A stretch of DNA of 64,000 nucleotides. It comes from Melanocharis versteri (Eukaryota > Chordata > Aves > Passeriformes > Melanocharitidae). The position numbers and the translations under genes were made by a program. The stretch covers positions 2,754,495 to 2,818,494 of the forward strand of contig VZTG01004161.1 in the NCBI GenBank assembly GCA_013397845.1, given 5' to 3'. Under the pieces are notes generated by a model. That model searched no databases. It was not told the DNA's origin and was given only the letters and a program-made list of their open reading frames with translations. Of this stretch, positions 58,601-64,000 are shown in pieces; the stretch's first letter is position 1, and each line of letters starts with the position of its first letter.

Positions 58601-61600
58601 ACATTCTAAATACACAAGTCATGGAACAAAGCATAAAATCTATTTGTGGAGACACAAAAGGTGTCATTTTCAAGAGCACCTCCTAAGGGCCTAAGTTATT
58701 TCCCAAGATAGAGCTTTGAAATCTCAGAAAGCACTTTCCACTAGAAAGCAGAAGCTCACTGCCACTGAAAGAGTGGCATTCACTCTCCTGTTGCCTAGGC
58801 ACAAGGTCCTCACACACCACTGCAACATTTCTCAAAACTTCTTCCTGAGTCAAATCATATACTCGGGTCAGCTACTTTATTTTCCCTTTGCATTAGTAAA
58901 TTCATGGGAATTAACATCCTTAGTAAGGAGACCACCTAATGCCAAGCCCACAGTCCAGTCCTCTATTTCACATGAAACAGATGAATCAGTTCAGCCATTT
59001 TGAAACTACTCACTGCTTCTGGACAAATTTTAAGGTTTTATTTATAATAATAATCATCACTGGATTATAGAATCATTCATCATGGGGCAAGTTACCCACA
59101 TACTCACAAGAAACATGGTAGTGTATTTCTTACCAAAAACACCTTCAGCATTTGCACCCAAAACACCATTTGTAGAGTTCACAATAGCAGGGTAAGTACT
59201 TCTACTCGCTAATATAAGTATTGTCCCTTTTTCTTACTATTCTGGTGAAAAATGAGTTAAGAACTATTTTTACAAGGTGACTGGTGAATCCAATTGCACA
59301 GAACAAATATTTCTAGTTCTGTTCTCAACCTCAGATAGAGCTTTACCGCAGTATCTTTTCCTGCTTCCTTAAACAACAGCTTAAAACATTTTTGAAACAG
59401 AAAGAAAAGTAGCAACAGAAATACTACCAATAAAAGGCTTCGCAGTGGAATAGAACAAGAGAAGGCTAACAGCAAAAAGTGGGAATTCAAAGAGAATACT
59501 TACTCTATATCCTTCTAAATCCCTCATCTGAATCTGCAACAGAGAGAGATCTCTCAAGATTTGTAGGTTATCTTTATCTAGTTTGAGTGCATTCCGGTAA
59601 CACTTGATGGCTTCGTCGTATTTCTTATCTGAACGCTGCAGAAGACCGTAGACATGCCAACCTAATGCAGGTTAAGGAAGACACATTTACAATTTTCACA
59701 AAGTAACTGCAGTGCACTTGCGTTACAGACCAAACAACTTGACATCTTCCTTGAAGATCAGCACCCTTATAAATGAAGATGGATTACGGCATCTGGACTT
59801 TACTGTAAAACACCGTAAAATACTAAATGCTCCTAAATATTTTTTTAATGAGACTTTACCGCTTAAGTCACATTCAGAACCCCTTGAGCATTGTTATACA
59901 AATTAAATTATCCAAACTCCACCAGACTGTAGGAGTTATTCCCAGAGATTTACTGCTTAAAACATGCTACCATAATTACAGTAGGAATTCTTACTCATAG
60001 AAGCGTTTCATTCTAACAATGTAATTTGCGTATGAGTTCTACTTTTCCTCTCTTGCCTATTTGTCTAACCTCAATTACACTTCAGATTCTTACAGTAAGG
60101 AATAAACAAAGAGTTCCACTTGATTCATTGACAAAAGGGAAACTTGGCATTTTGTGCACCAGAAGTCTTTGTCACAATCTCAGCATCTTAGATTTCCATC
60201 AGTAGTGCGTCACAGCAAAACGATCAGGTTTTGTCCTGCAAAGGATACAGACATGACTCTTCACATCATTACGAAGTCCTTTACGAACAAATTCATACGC
60301 TTCTTCCTTCTTCCCTAAGCAGTTCAAGGTCAGTCCTTTCATTGCAAGTGTCTCTGTAAGAAGTAGCAGATACTTATGTTTCGGACTTCCCATGTGCCAG
60401 CTTCACAGTGCAGATATCCTTTGAAGTTGTTACACAGTGAAGTCCCCCATTTAAAGTGTCCCTCTTCCCCCATTCTTCAAGGCACACAGTAGGCAAGCAA
60501 GTTGCATGGAAAGCATGCACTATGCCTGAAAGCTGTTCAAGATTTGTATTTCAGTTTGTTAAATAAGAGGCCATTTGTTTCAGTCCCTGCCAGAAAATTA
60601 GTCACCTTTTTCATCATAATGCTCTGGTTTTCCTCCAACTACAACCTCTTCCCCAGTATTAATGGCAACAGCCCATGATCTCAATGTCAGTTGTAACAGC
60701 AGTTTGAAGTTTTATTGATGGACCCATTTAACACTTTTTTCTGTACAGTACACCTATAAGTGAATGATGACCCAAAAGTAGTCAAGTTTTTTTTGTTGTT
60801 TTTAAGTTGTCCTACATCCACACTGTAAGAACAGAGAAAGCCAGAATGATACCTTTAAAATAATATTAAGATGTTTGAAAAAGAATATCCCCAGTGTGGG
60901 AATGGGAGCAAGCTAATCCTGCCTTCCCACACCACGGAGGTAACTGCCCAGCCACACCAATCCATCTGTTTTGCCACCTTCTCACTAAACTTTTGAAACT
61001 CCTTTTCTATGAGGCTAAGTGTGATAACAGTGCAGCTTTCCATCAGATCATTTCACTGGCTTAGTTTTGCTTCAGCTGCTCATTCCAGGCCTTACTCCCA
61101 AGCTTGAAAGCCATTAGCGCCTCAAAGCCCAAGTAGTGTGTGGATTGCCAAGGCACTTAGCTGTCCTGGAAAAGTTTTAAGAGGCAGCAAGAGCAGAAAA
61201 GACAGATCTGTATACCGACATGTTACAAAAACAAAAGTGCTAGTAGAGACAAATGCATTAGGTCAGAGCTGAACAAACCACTCTAGCTTTGAAGCAACAA
61301 AAAAACCCTTTTACCTCTAGGGAAGTAATGAAGACAACAAAGAAACAGCAGATATGGACAGAAGCATGAAAAGGATTAGTCAAACATTTTGACAAGATTT
61401 GACAACATCAAATAGGAAAATAATTTTACTGACACAGTACATGCACACTCAGTGTTAGGTTGCTTCAACAGCAAAAAAACCCAAGAAAAATTCACTGTAT
61501 CAGAAAGACTATCTGAATAATGTAACAGAAACCTGTAACACAGTAAGACTAGAGTATCTTATTGAGAATGTAAATAGAATTTAATAGATGTAAATAGAAG

Positions 61601-62242
61601 CAATATTTTGCTGCCCTGTTTCCTACAATATTTATCAGAACAGGATCACCAGATTCTGCCTTCAGCTTCAAGTATTAACAGCAATGGTATTACACTTAAC
61701 TCTGCTCCCTTTAAGCAGCAACTTGGTATGCAGTACAGAAAATTTAAGACTATGAACTTGACAAAAAACCCTCCAGATTTTTAATGTATTGGCAGAACAC
61801 GTTCATGTAATATTCAAAAAAAGGGCTGGGCTTGCTTTAAATAGGAATGTAAGAAAAACCCACACTAGCATTCTGACCCAGAAACCTAGAAAGGCAAGTT
61901 GGAAGCTTCACTTAAGTGCTGCTTCCACCATATATTTTCATCTTCAACATCCCACTGCACAGGAGTGTTTGACTGAGGCAGAGTGGAAACCTGATCTGAA
62001 TGCACAAAGACTGAAAATCCAGAGTAATTATTCAGTCATAACAACAGAATCACACTCCACAACAGGCTCCTTTCTTTCCCAATAGTATGATACAGACTAA
62101 TAATACATTTAAGCTCATGACAGGAGAAAAGAAAAAAAATCTTGAGTCTGCAGTTACCTCCATGTTCGGCAAATTTTGGGTTGGAGAGGATCATCTTGCA
62201 GAACTTGAGTCCATTTTTGTACTGTTTTTGTTCATAACATTT
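13474..62242 (-). CDS. NAA16: NAA16, NatA auxiliary subunit (N-alpha-acetyltransferase 16), exons 2-20, 5' partial
   Basis: Nineteen exons on the minus strand join into 847 codons ending in Asn-Glu-Ile-stop. Exon 1, with the initiator Met, is beyond the window edge; assuming the usual 18 residues there, the protein is about 865 aa, the normal family length. The family is known to fold as a TPR superhelix that wraps the catalytic subunit NAA10 and docks NatA at the ribosome exit tunnel, where it acetylates Ser, Ala, Thr, Gly, Val or Cys N-termini after Met removal. The exons show the TPR-like body, then a Lys/Glu-rich segment (about residues 585-649), then the C-terminal helical region. NAA16 rather than NAA15 is chosen because of paralogue-specific words such as MTLRAYVDLLRLED in exon 14, KKMLSKQRRAQKKAKLEEER in exon 15 and NLESFNEEFLKHNATS in exon 18. 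No frameshift or premature stop is present. Short introns not listed separately (3, 10, 11, 13, 15-17, 19) hold nothing I recognise. Confidence 0.97.
13935..14032 (-). CDS. NAA16: NAA16 exon 19
   Basis: 98 bp encoding GAKMMYFLDKSRQEKAIAVA followed by TRLDKNMRDKNVK (about residues 767-799). It ends in phase 0 before exon 20. The acceptor is gataaag and the donor is gtaaaa. The motif AKMMYFLDKS matches the NAA15/16 C-terminal helical region. Confidence 0.95.
14033..16502 (-). other. NAA16 intron 18
   Basis: 2470 bp with donor gtttgt and acceptor gataaag. Apart from the CR1 tail at 16305-16437 and a C-rich run near 16240, I recognise nothing. A 152-codon plus-strand open frame at 14487-14945 resembles no known protein and lacks supporting features. 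Confidence 0.85.
16305..16437 (-). mobile_element. CR1 LINE 3'-tail fragment in intron 18
   Basis: The plus strand reads cacagaatagtgtggattgg, aaggaaccttaaacatcatc, ggaccaggttgcccaaagcc and ccatccaacctggccttg, the reverse complement of a CR1 3' end. It is inserted in the same orientation as NAA16 and ends 66 bp short of exon 18. Confidence 0.9.
16503..16646 (-). CDS. NAA16: NAA16 exon 18
   Basis: 144 bp encoding about residues 719-767: VSDHSNLPEIVSKVLTQEMQ, KIFVNKNLESFNEEFLKHNA and TSIQHQLSG. This is a clearly NAA16-type sequence; NAA15 differs strongly here. The acceptor is cttctag and the donor is gtttgt. Confidence 0.97.
17231..17329 (-). CDS. NAA16: NAA16 exon 17
   Basis: 99 bp encoding KFLLMLQSVKRAFAINSNNP followed by WLHECLIKFSKA (about residues 686-719). 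KFLLMLQSVKRAFAI and HPWLHEC-like words are conserved in NAA15/16. The flanking phases are equal, so skipping would keep the frame. The acceptor is cccacag and the donor is gtatgt. Confidence 0.95.
17839..17947 (-). CDS. NAA16: NAA16 exon 16
   Basis: 109 bp encoding VENPLEEAIKFLIPLKNLIG followed by DDIETHLLAFEIYFRK (about residues 650-685), with a Gly codon split at the 3' edge. It is the first helical segment after the charged linker. The acceptor is ttaaaacag and the donor is gtaaag. It is too short to stand out as an ORF and was found by protein similarity and splice signals. Confidence 0.95.
18670..18863 (-). CDS. NAA16: NAA16 exon 15, charged basic/acidic segment
   Basis: 194 bp encoding about residues 585-649: NLSAKELKKMLSKQRRAQKK, AKLEEERKHAERERQQKNQK, KKRDEEEEETSGPREELVPE and KLER. 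It is a long charged helix with Lys/Arg-rich clusters followed by an acidic run. In the family this region is proposed to contain a nuclear-localisation signal and to contribute to ribosome contact. The acceptor is atctgtag and the donor is gttagt. Confidence 0.98.
18864..20624 (-). other. NAA16 intron 14
   Basis: 1761 bp between exons 14 and 15, AT-rich, with no repeat, RNA gene or conserved block that I recognise. Confidence 0.85.
20625..20838 (-). CDS. NAA16: NAA16 exon 14
   Basis: 214 bp encoding about residues 514-585, from HFFEITDDQFDFHTYCMRKM through TLRAYVDLLRLEDVLRKHAF, YFKAARSAIEIYLKLHDNPL and TNESKEQEVNS. TLRAYVDLLRLED is the NAA16 form; NAA15 has a Ser and a Lys at the variable positions. 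The acceptor follows a T-rich tract (tttttttaag) and the donor is gtattt. Confidence 0.98.
21377..21505 (-). CDS. NAA16: NAA16 exon 13
   Basis: 129 bp, 43 codons, phase 0-0, encoding EGTSAMENLNEMQCMWFQTE, CAAAYQRLGKYGDALKKCHE and VER (about residues 471-513). ENLNEMQCMWFQTE is a near-invariant family signature. The acceptor is ttttttcag and the donor is gtaagt. Confidence 0.98.
21506..23415 (-). other. NAA16 intron 12, GC-AG type
   Basis: 1910 bp. The donor on the minus strand is AGG|gcaagta and the acceptor is ttttttcag|GAAGG. GC-AG introns are known to be spliced by the major spliceosome and typically have a donor that otherwise matches U1 well, as here. A plus-strand CR1 fragment occupies 22762-23280, about 135 bp from the donor. 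Confidence 0.93.
22762..23280 (+). mobile_element. CR1 LINE 3' fragment in intron 12
   Basis: The plus strand carries the C-terminal ORF2 and 3' UTR words of CR1: cagctggagtactatatctg, ggcccccagcacaagaggg, gaaaggctgagagagctggg-like, gtctttactgtgagg, gttgtggatgccctgcctct, ggaagtgttcaaggctggg, and the ending ccgttctatgactcc. It is about 520 bp with many substitutions and stops, so dead. It is the only CR1 in the window on the plus strand, antisense to NAA16. Confidence 0.93.
23416..23568 (-). CDS. NAA16: NAA16 exon 12 (followed by a GC donor)
   Basis: 153 bp, 51 codons, phase 0-0, encoding HVGNIKEAAKWMDEAQSLDT, ADRFINSKCAKYMLRANMVK and DAEEMCSKFTR (about residues 420-470). The acceptor is ccctaacag. 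The 3' edge reads ACAAGG then gcaagtata: the conserved Thr-Arg | Glu-Gly-Thr-Ser join requires splicing at GC rather than GT. The next GT, four bases on, would shift the frame. Confidence 0.96.
23929..24098 (-). CDS. NAA16: NAA16 exon 11
   Basis: 170 bp encoding about residues 363-419: NGEKEPPTTLLWVRYFLAQH, FDKLGQCSLALDYINAAIAS and TPTLIELFYLKAKIYK. This is the best conserved TPR pair of NAA15/16 (WxxYFLAQHFDKLGQ..LALDYINAAI). The acceptor is gttgcag and the donor is gtaaaa. Confidence 0.98.
24336..24408 (-). CDS. NAA16: NAA16 exon 10
   Basis: 73 bp encoding VSTIQELVTGYEASLKTCDL then FSTC (about residues 339-362), with the following Glu codon split into exon 11. The linker FSTCENGEKEP is more divergent than its flanks, as expected for a loop in this family. 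The acceptor is atgtag and the donor is gtaagt. Confidence 0.95.
34678..34678. other. Undetermined base after poly-A run
   Basis: A single N follows a run of 15 A in intron 9. This is a homopolymer sequencing or assembly ambiguity, and the true run length is uncertain. Confidence 0.9.
38268..38870 (-). mobile_element. CR1 LINE, internally deleted, reverse-transcriptase remnant
   Basis: Read on the minus strand, the distal part translates in pieces to CR1 ORF2 words: WRKMNVSPVFKKYKKEDL, then SYEPVSLISI, then GFMKGNSCLINLIAFYN, then a degraded motif-A block ending SKAFDT (38384-38423). Immediately afterwards, at 38268-38370, comes a CR1-like 3' end (the plus strand reads cctagtccaacccc and tggccatgtccagtc). 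The catalytic YxDD part and the rest of ORF2 are missing, so the copy is inactive. The outer limits are approximate. Confidence 0.85.
43192..43761 (+). mobile_element. Solo LTR of an avian endogenous retrovirus family, in intron 9
   Basis: About 570 bp. It starts cgtcctgtttttcagctggg, a mutated TGTCCTGGTTTCAGCTGGG family start, and ends ggttaaaccacaaca. Internal family words include gttgagttaatttgcttctt, gctgataacacactgatgtt, aaaggatattccataccata and ctcagcccacgaggttt. A TATA-like tatttaaa lies at 43458-43465. The flanks acaag (43187-43191) and acacg (43762-43766) match at four of five bases, suggesting an eroded 5-bp target-site duplication. No internal retroviral genes adjoin, so it is a solo LTR. 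Orientation (antisense to NAA16) is inferred from the order of promoter-like and 3' elements. Confidence 0.85.
44617..44723 (-). CDS. NAA16: NAA16 exon 9
   Basis: 107 bp encoding GEKFRELTDKFLRVNFSKGC followed by PPLFTTLKSLYYNPEK (about residues 303-338). NFSKGCPPLF is a highly conserved family motif. The acceptor is gttcctag and the donor is gtaaaa. The donor opens the 20.2-kb intron 9, the longest in the window. Confidence 0.96.
44724..48262 (-). other. NAA16 intron 8
   Basis: 3539 bp, AT-rich, with short simple runs (a GTT-rich patch near 45540-45570, A-runs near 46210 and 48212). No transposon or RNA gene is recognised. Confidence 0.85.
48263..48358 (-). CDS. NAA16: NAA16 exon 8
   Basis: 96 bp encoding TLEERLQIYEEVSKRHPRAV followed by SPRRLPLNFVS (about residues 271-303). 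The motif PRRLPLNF is invariant-looking in NAA15/16. Flanking phases are 1-1, so the exon length is a multiple of three. The acceptor is ataatag and the donor is gtaaca. Confidence 0.95.
48359..50510 (-). other. NAA16 intron 7
   Basis: 2152 bp with a G-rich run near 49200-49216 and otherwise unremarkable AT-rich sequence. Nothing identifiable. Confidence 0.85.
50511..50630 (-). CDS. NAA16: NAA16 exon 7
   Basis: 120 bp encoding EMLLKLGRLKEAGEVYKELI then ERNAENWYYYEGLEKALQP (about residues 232-270). A Gly codon is split at the 5' edge and a Ser codon at the 3' edge. LGRLKEAGEVYKELIERN followed by NWYYYEGLEKAL is a canonical TPR of the family. The acceptor is tttctag and the donor is gtaagt. 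The join to exon 8 gives Pro-Ser-Thr-Leu-Glu-Glu. Confidence 0.95.
50631..52170 (-). other. NAA16 intron 6
   Basis: 1540 bp, about a third of it made up of the older LTR at 51042-51594. The remainder shows no recognisable element. Confidence 0.85.
51042..51594 (+). mobile_element. Second, more diverged solo LTR of the same ERV family, in intron 6
   Basis: It aligns by eye in the same order as the copy at 43192: ggaattaattttcttcacag, aatgctgataaacacaccaa, accactgctaagcagtactt, gacagctgatccaaactggc, taaagagatattttatgct, and the ending cagcccaccacaact. It differs more from the family pattern, has lost the clean terminal CA and shows no obvious target-site duplication, so it is probably older. 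It has the same orientation as the intron 9 copy, antisense to NAA16. Confidence 0.75.
52171..52324 (-). CDS. NAA16: NAA16 exon 6
   Basis: 154 bp encoding about residues 180-231, starting VPPNKIDYEYSELILYQNQV and ending DKLIVEEIKG with the Gly codon split. It carries the helical repeat that precedes the conserved G-E-(I/M)-L-L-K-L-G turn supplied by exon 7. The acceptor is cctccag and the donor is gtaagt. Confidence 0.97.
52325..58283 (-). other. NAA16 intron 5
   Basis: 5959 bp. A GC-richer part near 55600-57300 has overlapping open frames on both strands (56199-56639 minus, 56320-56661 plus) with no recognised product. Sequence near 56090-56140 faintly recalls CR1 but is too diverged to call. 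An A-run lies at about 54290-54312. Confidence 0.8.
58284..58418 (-). CDS. NAA16: NAA16 exon 5
   Basis: 135 bp, exactly 45 codons, symmetric phase 0-0. It encodes ETRYQLLQLRPTQRASWIGY followed by AIAYHLLKDYDMALKLLEEF and RKTQQ, a TPR pair (about residues 135-179). Because the phase is symmetric, skipping this exon would stay in frame. The acceptor is ctgaag and the donor is gtaaga. Confidence 0.97.
58419..59503 (-). other. NAA16 intron 4
   Basis: 1085 bp of AT-rich sequence with nothing recognisable. Confidence 0.85.
59504..59661 (-). CDS. NAA16: NAA16 exon 4
   Basis: 158 bp encoding about residues 82-134, beginning CWHVYGLLQRSDKKYDEAIK and ending RDLEGYR. The pattern WHVYGLL followed by YDEAIKCYRNAL is a textbook TPR. 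The acceptor is gcattag and the donor is gtaagt. The exon continues directly in frame into exon 5 (GlyTyrArg | GluThrArg). Confidence 0.96.
60249..60353 (-). CDS. NAA16: NAA16 exon 3
   Basis: 105 bp encoding ETLAMKGLTLNCLGKKEEAY and then EFVRKGLRNDVKSHV, with a Glu codon split at the 5' edge and a Cys codon split at the 3' edge. It is a TPR-like helical hairpin near residues 47-82 and is nearly identical to other vertebrate NAA15/16 proteins, which agrees with its place in the N-terminal superhelix. The acceptor is cttacag and the donor is gtatcc. Confidence 0.96.
60354..62157 (-). other. NAA16 intron 2
   Basis: 1804 bp of AT-rich sequence with no repeat or RNA gene that I can support. Confidence 0.85.
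62158..62242 (-). CDS. NAA16: NAA16 exon 2
   Basis: 85 bp, entering in phase 0 at a Lys codon and ending one base into a Glu codon. It encodes KCYEQKQYKNGLKFCKMILS and then NPKFAEHG, the first TPR-like helix pair (about residues 19-46). The acceptor is ttttacag and the donor is gtaact. It is the most 5' exon in the window. The family start (Met-Pro followed by a PPKE motif) is not found in the 1.76 kb upstream, so the start codon is outside. Confidence 0.95.
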
Positions 62243-64000
62243 CTGTAAAAGAGGTGAAATACAATCACTGAAATGCATTTAAAACCACAGTACCATAACA
62301 TACTACTAAAAATGCAGTCATTCATCCAGCAAAGCATGGTGATCAGATCACTACCAAACTCTAGGCAAATACACCTATTCATATTAAATTGCCTCTTCTC
62401 AGGATTCAGAACATGCAGCCAATACCCTATCTCATGGTCTACTTTCTTATAAAAAAGTAATTCCTTTTCAACAGAAATAGGAAGGGGAAGTTACAATATC
62501 TACTTCAACTCAGAAATTCTTAAAATAGAAAGCAGAGTTAGAAATCTTGACTCAACAGAACTTTTGAGGAGAATTAATCTCAGAGTCTAGACACTCCTTT
62601 CAAAATCCCATTTCCCTGGCCTAGTGACTTCCCAAAACAAGACATCTCAAGACAGAAGACTTTCCTAGCTGCCAATATAGACTTGTGGAAAGAAGAGAGA
62701 AACCATGAAGTAGGATAGACTTCTTATAACCTCAGAAATCAATACAGAGGTATCAGGGTGGGAGAATTTACCTGGGTATTAAAAAATAAAGCATCTAATT
62801 TCTACCTGGAATAGTACAGCTAAGGGCTACTCACACATTCACTTAGAATACAATTTACTTAATTACTAGGTAAACTGGCAAACAGTGTGGTTCAACTGTG
62901 GGAACATGTGGAAGAAAAAATGTGAACCTGAGTTCCTTTTCTTCTTTAGGAAGATGCTACCTAAATCACTAGGGTTTTAGTAATTTAAACCAGCTACTGA
63001 TCAGTGGATCACTAAAACAAACATGTTTAAACCAGTTACAGGCATACTTATGTCAGGAAGCATGAAAGCAATTTGAGGTCATTTAAGCTTTTTAACTGCA
63101 GGAAAACCACCAAACCAGGCTCAACTTGGCACCATTTTCAGTTAATAAGGAGTATTGTCCTGCCATAATTTAGACAGTTATTCTCAGGAGAAGATATGCC
63201 ATTTCAGTTATGTGCTCGAGTGCTTTAACAGTCTCTCATAGATCATTCCCACTCCATCAATCTTCCAGGACAAAGGCAAAACCTGTGTTAAATTAATATG
63301 GAGTATAGTAACTCATTTGCAATCAGAACAGATCATCCCACTACTTCACAGGGTAAAAGCAATACAGAAGCATACTTTTGCTCACTTTGGGATAATTGGT
63401 TAAGGTAGCAAGACAAGGGTCCTCCCCCAGTCTGTGGGGAAGGGCTTGACTCCAGACAGTTTTTAGGTTCTTGTTGCCTGAAACTTAAGACACTTGCAGT
63501 TAACCATGACTAAGTGCAGATTAAATCATAGAATAATTTAGGTCAGCAGGAACCCTTGGAGGTCACCAAAATCAACTCCCAAAACAAAAGAGAGCTAACC
63601 TTGATATTAGATCAGGTTGATCTACCTGATGGACTTCTGGCAGGATGGCCAGAGAGTTCCCATCATAAGCAAACAGTTTTACTATGGGAATTCACATTTA
63701 AACTACAGCAACAGAAAAGCTCTGAGATTTCTTTTTAACTGAGAAGTAGTTTCAATGTCATTTACCAGAAAACCTGGGTTGTGGAGTCCCCTCTAGAGGA
63801 AGGTGAAATCCTCCTATTCCTCTACTTTCTTTGTTAACTTAAGATGCTTAGTATAATTTTTAAAGAATCCTAGGAAAATACCAACAATGTGCTAAGTATG
63901 CTTTCTAAATTTATTCAAGTATGCCCAAAAAAGTAGCAATACTGAGCATTCATCCATGGTTCTACAACTCCTGCAATGTTGAGTGAAACCCCAAATATAC
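62243..64000 (-). other. NAA16 intron 1, 3' part
   Basis: The 1758 bp up to the window edge carry no exon-1-like coding sequence and no CpG-rich promoter region, so intron 1 continues outside. The only element seen is a CR1 tail at 63523-63650. Confidence 0.8.
63523..63650 (-). mobile_element. CR1 LINE 3'-tail fragment in intron 1
   Basis: The plus strand reads aaatcatagaataatttagg, then tcagcaggaacccttggagg, then gatattagatcaggttgatc. This corresponds to the reverse complement of a CR1 3' end, with the usual atcatagaat terminus. It is diverged, and the outer limit is approximate. Confidence 0.75.

Noticed and set aside
13474..62242. Assignment as NAA15 rather than NAA16
   Set aside because: The two are close paralogues, but exons 14, 15 and 18 carry NAA16-type residues at the discriminating positions.
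1..64000. CRISPR array, phage or bacterial operon
   Set aside because: There are no regularly spaced direct repeats and no dense coding. Spliced vertebrate gene structure and avian repeats explain the window.

Overview
The window is vertebrate nuclear DNA, almost certainly from a bird. The grounds are AT-rich sequence with short exons in long introns, several CR1 LINE fragments (the dominant avian LINE), and two copies of a common avian ERV LTR family. I cannot name the species. I see no bacterial, viral or plasmid gene, and no tRNA, rRNA or CRISPR array.

There is one recognisable protein-coding gene, on the minus strand: NAA16, the vertebrate paralogue of NAA15 and an auxiliary (ribosome-anchoring) subunit of the NatA N-terminal acetyltransferase. 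Nineteen coding exons (exons 2-20) lie between 62242 and 13474. They join in frame into 847 codons plus a TGA stop, with no frameshift or internal stop. Exon 1, by homology about 18 residues including the start Met, lies beyond base 64000 with the promoter. Eighteen introns are complete. All but one have GT-AG ends; intron 12 has a GC-AG boundary that the reading frame forces. A 3' UTR of about 1.6 kb runs from 13473 to about 11875 and ends at a poly(A) signal.

Layout from low to high coordinate: 1-11870 is intergenic sequence downstream of NAA16, with a 22-bp tandem duplication, a G-rich tract and a CR1 3' end. 11875-13473 is the 3' UTR. 13474-24408 is a compact block of exons 20-10, with CR1 pieces in introns 18 and 12. 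24409-44616 is a 20-kb intron 9, with an internally deleted CR1 reverse-transcriptase fragment and a solo LTR. 44617-62242 holds exons 9-2, with a second, older LTR of the same family in intron 6. 62243-64000 is the 3' part of intron 1, with a CR1 tail.

This is mostly an ordinary locus; I found no convincing new system. The points most worth a second look are the GC-AG intron, an open frame of about 174 codons that continues in frame past the NAA16 stop codon, and two same-orientation LTRs flanking exons 7-9.
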